From positions 1 through 28,196 of IMG/VR virus record IMGVR_UViG_3300025159_000646: a DNA stretch of 28,196 nt. One strand, given 5' to 3'. The position numbers and the translations under genes are program-made. The DNA is from a virus. The notes below the pieces were generated by a model, which was not told the origin of the DNA, did no database searches, and saw only the letters and a list, made by a program, of their open reading frames with translations. Below are positions 22,877 through 28,196 of this stretch, one piece after another (position 1 is the first letter of the stretch; the number at the start of each line of letters is the position of its first letter).

Positions 22877-23026
22877 TTACAACCCTATATCGCTAAGCGG
22901 AACTAAAATACCGCTTTTTTCAGTTACTCCGCTAGAAATTCTGATCTCTCCTCCGGGGCCATCATCGTCAAACACAGCGTCTGGTAAAATCTCAAGAATC
23001 TTTGCCATTAGCTCATCCAGAGTCAT
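22877..23026 (-). CDS. 49-aa protein between terminase and portal
   Basis: ATG at 23026 behind a strong AAAGGAGAAACAAGT, stop at 22877. The protein opens MTLDELMAKILEILPDAVFD and continues with a short strand pair (GEIRISSGV, GILVPLSDIG), the pattern of tiny phage proteins of the 'LPDA.f..d.dG.i.I.tg' type that occur near other phage structural or replication genes. Its function is not known. The strong ribosome site and full use of the gap make it a real gene. Confidence 0.72.
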   Translation of the reverse strand: MTLDELMAKILEILPDAVFDDDGPGGEIRISSGVTEKSGILVPLSDIGL

Positions 23027-23043
23027 ACTTGTTTCTCCTTTTT

Positions 23044-24633
23044 CTAGTAATCCGAAGTGGGATTTCCGCCAGGAATTCTATGAATATTCATAGGGTTATA
23101 TCTTCTAGTATTGAAGCGATTATTAGCTATTCTTATAAGAGAACTTCCCATTGTTTGTGGTTTGAATCCGTGTTTCTTTTCCAGCACTTTATAGTAGAAT
23201 TCTGTTCCTTCTATTCCCCCCATCGTTATTCCATATCTTAACGCATCTGGTCCATTTGCATATTTATTATCTGGCAATCCACTAGCTAATCTTTTATGTC
23301 TTACCAGATCGTTACGCAAATTTTTGCACCGCGATGAAATTCTTATCCTGGGTTTTCCCATCGCGGGTTTCATTAATCCATTTACATGCTCAATACTATC
23401 ATCTAATCCAGAAGTCGCGGGAAAGCATAAAAATCCATTATCTACCCATTTTTTCATCGCTCTCGGATCGCTACTATCAAGATATGCCGTCATGCCTTGT
23501 TTGCACCAAGGCTTTTTCATTACTTCTCTTATAACATCATCGTCGTATTTGTCAACTAAATAAACCTCATCAATCACCCAAAATTCCTCGCCATGCTTCT
23601 GAATCGGTAAAATTACATAAGGATCAACAAATCCAAAATCTACTCCCAGCCAAGTAGTTGCTTCTGGGAAGCCTAAATCTTCATTAGCAATTATTGTATC
23701 GTCATAATTAGTAAATATTCTGTTACTTGTTCCAGGTCTTCTGCATAGCCATTCTACTTCAATTGTATCCTTTGGAAGAGTTTTTAACATGTGAGCCCAG
23801 TCGGCCCATTTATAAAAACCTTTTGCATTTTTCATTATTTCATAATTTGGTGTATTAAATTCTTTCTCCATAAAATCACAAGTGGATTTATGTTCTTCTG
23901 TACACGGTTCCAGGGAATCGAGAATGCACCAGCGACATAATTTATATCCGCCAGGGATTGCCATATTATCTAAAACATATTTTACCATCCCCGAACTTTT
24001 ATGATATGTCGAGGCCATAACAATTGATGAACGGATAGTATCAGAAGATCTTGGCTGAGACAGGGAGGCATTAAAAACGTCAAAGGACATTTCCTCAATT
24101 TCGTCTAGTTTTAATTTTTGCGGGTGTGGTCCTCTGGCCTGCCGAGGAGAAGCTGAGTTAATAAATACATTGGAGTCGTTATTAAATTTAACTTTGCCTT
24201 TAGAACTTGTCTTACAAAAATAGTCAAACATTTTTGCATCGTTGATAATCTTAAGCATCTCGTCACGGCAGCCATCTGCTTGTTCCTTTACCCCGCCGAA
24301 TAATCTAGTCTGACAAGTTTTTTTAAAAACAGAGTCTAGAAACATCGATAGTCCGAAAATACAGGATTTTCCGCCGCTACGATTCGCCCAGAGAAAAAGC
24401 CTATCATTTTTTTCAAAAAAAAGATCGCTGATAGCTTCAAATGGTGAGTTATGATCTTTACAGATATGATTATCGAGCGGATTTAATCCTAATCCATACT
24501 TAATAAGTTTTTTTAAATCCTCGTCATTTTTAACACCTGTTTTTATATATGATAAAATAATCGCGGCGCGTCTCTTATGTTCTGGAAGAGATAATAACTT
24601 TGACGCTACATCTATTTGTCCAATATTTGTCAT
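23044..24633 (-). CDS. terL: Large terminase subunit (DNA-packaging ATPase and nuclease)
   Basis: 529 aa, full length. Walker A ANRSGGKS (83-90), Walker B LKLDEIEE (174-181), coupling motif ASTYH (207-211). Nuclease domain: GVDFG with Asp 332, YLDSSDP with Asp 386 and 389, and GPDAL with Asp 463 complete the RNase H-like metal site. Between the two domains lies a Cys cluster (Cys 233, 236, 244, 252) in CRWCILDSLEPCTEEH, which resembles a zinc-binding insert known in a subset of terminases. It pumps DNA into the prohead through the portal. The ATG overlaps the stop of the 82-aa gene (TAATG), so the two are coupled. Confidence 0.95.
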   Translation of the reverse strand: MTNIGQIDVASKLLSLPEHKRRAAIILSYIKTGVKNDEDLKKLIKYGLGLNPLDNHICKDHNSPFEAISDLFFEKNDRLFLWANRSGGKSCIFGLSMFLDSVFKKTCQTRLFGGVKEQADGCRDEMLKIINDAKMFDYFCKTSSKGKVKFNNDSNVFINSASPRQARGPHPQKLKLDEIEEMSFDVFNASLSQPRSSDTIRSSIVMASTYHKSSGMVKYVLDNMAIPGGYKLCRWCILDSLEPCTEEHKSTCDFMEKEFNTPNYEIMKNAKGFYKWADWAHMLKTLPKDTIEVEWLCRRPGTSNRIFTNYDDTIIANEDLGFPEATTWLGVDFGFVDPYVILPIQKHGEEFWVIDEVYLVDKYDDDVIREVMKKPWCKQGMTAYLDSSDPRAMKKWVDNGFLCFPATSGLDDSIEHVNGLMKPAMGKPRIRISSRCKNLRNDLVRHKRLASGLPDNKYANGPDALRYGITMGGIEGTEFYYKVLEKKHGFKPQTMGSSLIRIANNRFNTRRYNPMNIHRIPGGNPTSDY

Positions 24634-24881
24634 TATTTCTTTGAAACTTCTTTACAAGAATCTTGATAGATTTTCAATGCAACATCTTTTATATGCTCTA
24701 AATCTTTTAAAATAATCTCTGTATCTTTTAGAAAATCCGTAACTGTACCTTGATATTTCACATCTAGTTCTTGTAATTTTTCCCCGCCAGCTTTTCCATA
24801 ATACTTTTTAATATCATTTACTGCCGTACTGTACATTAGATATAACTGGTAAAGAAAATCAGTTTGTTCTACAGAAGTCAT
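24633..24881 (-). CDS. Small helical protein (82 aa) between terminase subunits
   Basis: Helical throughout (DFLYQLYLMYSTAVNDIKKYYG, then LQELDVKYQGTVTDFLKDTE, then ILKDLEHIKDVALKIYQDSC). It is translated just before, and overlaps, terL. Position between terS and terL suggests a packaging accessory role but no motif confirms it. By size and style it also fits the small helical set. Confidence 0.75.
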   Translation of the reverse strand: MTSVEQTDFLYQLYLMYSTAVNDIKKYYGKAGGEKLQELDVKYQGTVTDFLKDTEIILKDLEHIKDVALKIYQDSCKEVSKK

Positions 24882-24887
24882 AACTAT

Positions 24888-25436
24888 TTATCCCGTCTTT
24901 GACCTTTTGTTCTTCGTCTCTACTTCGTCCAGAATCTTAAGGATATCATCTCTATTCATATCAACCATATTGTCTACTAGGTCTGATTCCTTATCAACAG
25001 GTGTTTGCCCGGTACTAATTCTCTTGTCCACGATAGGAATAATTCCGGATTTAAACTCCAGGGCTATTCTTTCCATTCTGGATTTTAACACTAATTCAAG
25101 ATACCCTTTTTTTAGCGGTTTATCGTCTCCAGCTAATTCGTATTGTATAAGTGCTTCACCCTCTACGTGTTTTAATACACTTAAATGATCTCCAACCTCT
25201 TCGTCGGTTTTTTTCCTTAACCCGACTATTTCTTCCGCGCCACCTTTTCTAAGATGTCGTAAATCTTGTACGATTGTATTTCTATGAACGTTAAGTATTT
25301 CTGCAATTTTTCCCTGCGGTATGTTCTGAAGATAGTATTTATATACAAGAACTCTTCTTTCCTCTAAAGACATTTTATTCAGAGGATTTTTAGAATTTTC
25401 TGGATCTGGACTCAAACCATCAAAATCTTCAGACAT
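24888..25436 (-). CDS. terS: Putative small terminase subunit
   Basis: 182 aa. A helix-turn-helix lies at residues ~38-61 (NIPQGKIAEILNVHRNTIVQ followed by DLRHLR), then a long helical oligomerisation region (about 80-135, containing YLELVLKSRMERIALEFKSG) and an acidic tail. This order (DNA-binding HTH, oligomerisation core, terL-facing tail) matches small terminases, and the gene is one gene away from terL. It would recognise the packaging site and feed DNA to the large subunit. No Shine-Dalgarno sequence is visible; a tandem ATCCTTA repeat precedes the ATG. It might alternatively be an unrelated HTH regulator. Confidence 0.7.
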   Translation of the reverse strand: MSEDFDGLSPDPENSKNPLNKMSLEERRVLVYKYYLQNIPQGKIAEILNVHRNTIVQDLRHLRKGGAEEIVGLRKKTDEEVGDHLSVLKHVEGEALIQYELAGDDKPLKKGYLELVLKSRMERIALEFKSGIIPIVDKRISTGQTPVDKESDLVDNMVDMNRDDILKILDEVETKNKRSKTG

Positions 25437-25452
25437 AATTATACTTTAAGGA

Positions 25453-25983
25453 TTAAGGATTAAGAATATCACTTACATCGTTTAAAAGATTTTCAATATT
25501 TGAATCAAATTCATCTAATTTTAATTTTATATCTTCTATAAAAGATTCATCTATTGTATTTCCCAGCGGTATTTTATATTCGTCAAATCTTTCTTTAATC
25601 TGATTATACATTCCATCAAGTTTAGAATCGATAACATCTACTTCCTTTTGTGTTCTTAAATTATCATCTCGCATTCGTGAAAGTGCTTTATTTAGTTTTT
25701 GCCTCTCACCATCGTCTATTTGTCCAGTTAAATCACCTTCTACTGAATCAGCTTCTTGTCTATTAACTTCTAGATAATTATTGAATTCTTTTTTTGTATC
25801 TAGTAAATTACCTATTTCATTTAGTAAATCCCAAAGTTCTACATTTCTATTAACTGCTCCAGTTAACTTTTCTATCGCGTGTAATAATTCTTCTTCCCCG
25901 ACATCTTTTAATTCGCTTATTGAACCTATACCAGCTAATGCTAAAGAATACTCCGCGCCCAGTGCTGATGAATCAAATTTCAT
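25453..25983 (-). CDS. Acidic helical protein (176 aa)
   Basis: Helical, acidic; contains ELKDVGEEELLHAIEKLTG (residues about 24-42) that matches ELKSFNSEELWNAIIHLFG in the 69-aa upstream protein, so they share a module. The second half is coiled coil (QIDDGERQKLNKALSRMRDD, DEFDSNIENLLNDVSDILNP). Ribosome site TGGAATAAGC before the ATG. Function unknown; early part of the operon before the terminase genes. Confidence 0.76.
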   Translation of the reverse strand: MKFDSSALGAEYSLALAGIGSISELKDVGEEELLHAIEKLTGAVNRNVELWDLLNEIGNLLDTKKEFNNYLEVNRQEADSVEGDLTGQIDDGERQKLNKALSRMRDDNLRTQKEVDVIDSKLDGMYNQIKERFDEYKIPLGNTIDESFIEDIKLKLDEFDSNIENLLNDVSDILNP

Positions 25984-25997
25984 GCTTATTCCAAATA

Positions 25998-26207
25998 TTA
26001 AATTAATTTTTTAAGACTATCTTTTACACCAAACAAATGAATTATGGCATTCCACAATTCCTCCGAATTAAAAGATTTCAATTCATCAACAGTGGTGTCT
26101 TTTAAAACATTAAAATACAAATTTTGTTTTTCGTCTAAAATATCTTCGATCCTATTTATATTATCTTTTATTATTTGTTCAACTTCATCTCTTGTAATAT
26201 CTCCCAC
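25998..26207 (-). CDS. Small helical protein (69 aa)
   Basis: GTG start at 26207 with GAGGAGTAATACT upstream. A coiled-coil helix EVEQIIKDNINRIEDILDEK is followed by the module VDELKSFNSEELWNAIIHLF shared with the 176-aa downstream protein. This looks like a minimal version of the same unit. Function unknown. Confidence 0.73.
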   Translation of the reverse strand: MGDITRDEVEQIIKDNINRIEDILDEKQNLYFNVLKDTTVDELKSFNSEELWNAIIHLFGVKDSLKKLI

Positions 26208-26224
26208 AGTATTACTCCTCTTAT

Positions 26225-26566
26225 TTATGGACCAACGTAGCCGATGTCATCTACTTTTTGAATAATACTTCCAATATTTTCAGCAGTATTTTTTAATCTG
26301 TCGGGGTCGTATGTAATGCGTGTATTCCATTGAGAGCCGTCTGCTGATAATTCATACACAGCACTTATCGTATAACCCTTAAGATCTGTTACTGCTCCCA
26401 TAATATTTTGTCCTAGCTCTGCTTCTTTTCCGCCAGCTTTTAATAATGCTCTATTTAATATCTTTACTACATCCAAAACACCTTTGAGAATTTTTGAAGT
26501 GGATTCCGGATCTTGAATTGATTGAAGTTTCTTAACAGCTTTTATTAATAAATCCTTTACGGCCAC
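26225..26566 (-). CDS. Small protein, helix plus beta end (113 aa)
   Basis: GTG start (26566) with GGAGAATAAATC upstream, formed by the end of the previous gene. The N-terminal helical half (DLLIKAVKKLQSIQDPES, KILKGVLDVVKILNRALLKA) is more basic than its neighbours. It is followed by a Trp-containing beta segment (KGYTISAVYELSADGSQWNT). Different in architecture from the helical set; unrecognised. Confidence 0.73.
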   Translation of the reverse strand: MAVKDLLIKAVKKLQSIQDPESTSKILKGVLDVVKILNRALLKAGGKEAELGQNIMGAVTDLKGYTISAVYELSADGSQWNTRITYDPDRLKNTAENIGSIIQKVDDIGYVGP

Positions 26567-26569
26567 GAT

Positions 26570-26908
26570 TTATTCTCCGGCAAATATTTCGCCTAGGCTT
26601 TCCACCTCATCTAAAATGTCTAGAATTAAATCGGAATCTTCTAAAAGAATATCTTTAACTATTTCTATATCGCGGATATTTGATTCCGCGTCGTAAAACA
26701 TTTCTCCGGTTAAATTCATCAAATCTTCTATTTCATAAAACTGATGTGAAGCTGTTTCCGTTTTAATACTTATAACAGAGTCTCTTACAGAACTCATGTG
26801 TAAAAATACATCTTCCGCGGATTTTTTAAAATTGACAAGAGATGCTCTGAATCCGTTAATAGAACCTTTAAGAGAATCTACAGAAGCTTCAAACTTATTA
26901 ATATTCAT
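26570..26908 (-). CDS. Small acidic helical protein (112 aa)
   Basis: Two or three long helices (FEASVDSLKGSINGFRASLV; a second after AETASHQF; a final EIVKDILLEDSDLILDILDE). The ATG overlaps the upstream stop as TAATG. Strongly acidic C-terminal half, ending FAGE with GGAGAATAA as ribosome site of the next gene. Function unknown; small helical set. Confidence 0.76.
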   Translation of the reverse strand: MNINKFEASVDSLKGSINGFRASLVNFKKSAEDVFLHMSSVRDSVISIKTETASHQFYEIEDLMNLTGEMFYDAESNIRDIEIVKDILLEDSDLILDILDEVESLGEIFAGE

Positions 26909-27282
26909 TATGGAAGTGCTCCAAGTCTATTCAAAATTTCTTCCGCCTCATCGAGTGCTGCGTTGATATCACTGTCAAAATCCATATGTAATTTTTCAGT
27001 ATCTGATTCTTTCTTTCCGCCAAGTGGATCAAGTCTTTTACCAAGACTTATACTATCATCTGTAAGATCACCAAGTCTATCGATCATATCGATCACGAGT
27101 TCCATTGTATCGCTAATAAACTCACTTCGATGTAGTAATTTCTTTCTTTTTTCTTTAGTTTTTGCCATCGATGCATTTTTTTGCAGAAAGAGAATCCAAT
27201 ACTCCAAAGCCAATCTTAACCTGTCCTTATATTTTGGCAAGGGAAAAATTCCGAATTTTTTACTCACACTGTTGAGTAGCAT
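26908..27282 (-). CDS. First gene of the operon, hypothetical helical protein (124 aa)
   Basis: A basic, aromatic N-terminus (KKFGIFPLPKYKDRLRLALE, YWILFLQKN) precedes a Lys-rich turn and helical acidic C-terminal half (DINAALDEAEEILNRLG). ATG 27282 lacks a good ribosome site; an ATG at 27168 also lacks one, so the start is uncertain. It is next to the divergent protease gene, so the operon promoter should lie within 27283-27487, though I see no convincing minus-strand pair. Not recognised. Confidence 0.65.
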   Translation of the reverse strand: MLLNSVSKKFGIFPLPKYKDRLRLALEYWILFLQKNASMAKTKEKRKKLLHRSEFISDTMELVIDMIDRLGDLTDDSISLGKRLDPLGGKKESDTEKLHMDFDSDINAALDEAEEILNRLGALP

Positions 27283-27416
27283 CTACTTGCAGGGAGTGGG
27301 ATTACAAAGCTTTGTATGAAAAGTGTTTTTAGTAGGCTTGGGAAAGGGGATCCAAAAGTCTATAACTCTTTTCTATATTGCGACTAAAATCAATTCTCTA
27401 TAACTGCCAATAGCCG

Positions 27417-27444
27417 TTGATCATAATTTGTTTTGTTCTATTAT
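27417..27444 (+). promoter_or_regulatory. Possible sigma-70-type promoter for the divergent protease
   Basis: TTGATC (27417-27422) and TATTAT (27439-27444) separated by 16 bases resemble -35 and -10 boxes, 44 bases before the protease ATG. The match is partial and the area is AT-rich, so chance is possible. The 205-base gap 27283-27487 otherwise holds a repeated CTATAACT (near 27360 and 27398) and no gene that I can support. Confidence 0.35.
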
Positions 27445-27487
27445 TAAGGGTGGGAGTTTTCGCTTTTACCGTATTGAGGAACTAGCC

Positions 27488-28196
27488 ATGAATCGCTTTA
27501 TTTTACTTCCCGCCGCTGTATTTATATCGGTATCTTCATTATGCTATTCAGATGAGGACACTAAAAAAGCTATACGGGAAAAAATGATTCCGTGTACTGT
27601 TAAAATAAGTACAAATAGCGGCACCGGGAGCGGTGTAATTATATATTCAAAAAGCAAAAGTGCTACTTCAAAAGTAGAAACGTATATCTGGACAGATTAT
27701 CATGTAGTAGATGATACCGTGGTTGCGGAAAAAAAAGATGGGATGACTATTATAAAAATACTCCCTGTAACTGTATTTACTTATCGATACGATGGTAGAA
27801 ATATAGTAATCTCGGAAACACTTATAGCATATACACTTTGGTATAATAAGGAACAAGATTTAGCTACTCTTAAGCTTCAATCCGAAAAAGTTTATCCGGT
27901 TGCTGAATTTGCAGATTTAAATGAAATAAGTGTAATAGATGAATGCTATGCAGTTGGTTGCCCAACAGGTGAAAATCCAACAGTAACTGCTGGAATGATT
28001 CAACAAATTGATCAGAGCATTATGGGAATAAATTGCTGGAGAATCTCTGCTGATATTTTCTTTGGGGACTCCGATGGCGGTGTGTGGACAAAAAGTGGAA
28101 AACTGGTGGGATTAGTAGATATGGTTAGGACATATAAAGGTCAAGCTATCACCCATATTGGATTTATTATTCCTTCCTCCAATCTTGAAAAATGGA
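27488..28196 (+). CDS. Secreted trypsin-like serine protease, 3' end beyond the window
   Basis: At least 236 aa, cut by the window end. ATG with GAGGA 8 bases upstream. A signal peptide occupies about residues 1-21 (MNRFILLPAAVFISVSSLCY then SDED). The chymotrypsin-fold catalytic triad is visible: His 72 in TDYHVVDD, Asp 124 in KEQDLATLKL, and Ser 195 in FFGDSDGGVW with the oxyanion glycines. Four further Cys (36, 153, 158, 183) could form disulfides. It should act outside the cytoplasm. It diverges from the phage operon and is the only plus-strand gene, so it may mark another phage transcription unit or the flank of the phage region. Confidence 0.87.
   Translation, partial: MNRFILLPAAVFISVSSLCYSDEDTKKAIREKMIPCTVKISTNSGTGSGVIIYSKSKSATSKVETYIWTDYHVVDDTVVAEKKDGMTIIKILPVTVFTYRYDGRNIVISETLIAYTLWYNKEQDLATLKLQSEKVYPVAEFADLNEISVIDECYAVGCPTGENPTVTAGMIQQIDQSIMGINCWRISADIFFGDSDGGVWTKSGKLVGLVDMVRTYKGQAITHIGFIIPSSNLEKW

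Noticed and set aside
27283-27487. Promoter for the minus-strand operon
   Set aside because: I found no convincing -35/-10 pair with normal spacing on the minus strand; a phage-specific promoter would not be recognised by eye.
1-28196. tRNA genes, CRISPR arrays, insertion sequences and attachment sites
   Set aside because: No tRNA-like TpsiC arm motifs, regularly spaced repeats, transposase genes or integrase were seen in the window.

Overview
This window reads as the head-and-packaging end of a tailed double-stranded DNA phage (Caudoviricetes) or provirus with an AT-rich genome. The decisive genes are a large terminase with intact Walker and nuclease motifs, a portal protein, a Mu-like fused protease/scaffold, and an HK97-fold, N4-gp56-like major capsid protein. 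They lie in the usual order on the minus strand. The host cannot be named from the sequence. Almost every gene from 27282 down to about 443 runs on the minus strand with tiny gaps or overlaps, so this looks like one long, translationally coupled late operon.

Layout in transcription order (right to left). At the right edge a secreted trypsin-like protease (27488 to the window end, plus strand, cut off) diverges from the operon. Five small helical proteins follow (27282-25453), then a putative small terminase, an 82-aa protein, the large terminase, a 49-aa protein, the portal (with a long C-terminal extension), a ChaB-like/helical protein, the protease/scaffold with an in-frame internal scaffold start, and the capsid protein. 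A strong symmetric hairpin terminator at 16456-16489 closes this head module. Downstream, where neck and tail genes are usually found, there are none I can recognise. Instead there is an accessory region from 16367 to 446 built from three ingredients: (1) sugar enzymes, namely a GT4-like glycosyltransferase, an NAD-dependent sugar epimerase and three GT2 glycosyltransferases; (2) more than a dozen small (68-137 aa), mostly acidic, mostly all-helical proteins plus one 668-aa relative; (3) two LAGLIDADG homing endonucleases, each sitting directly upstream of a GT2 gene. A 59-aa excisionase-like HTH protein and a beta-rich 127-aa protein end the operon.

The accessory region shows signs of duplication and decay. 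A second copy of the 3' end of the epimerase gene sits between two small helical genes. A 22-codon stub resembling the start of a GT2 gene, with its own ribosome binding site, is cut by the second homing endonuclease. Several small proteins are visible paralogues of each other. My inference is that the region makes a glycosylated set of virion or cell-surface helical-bundle proteins that has expanded by tandem duplication; nothing in the sequence proves that the small proteins are structural or that they are glycosylated.

The first ~420 bases are strikingly GC-rich and carry part of a GC-rich coding frame unlike everything else. This is either a recent mosaic junction or a chimeric assembly.
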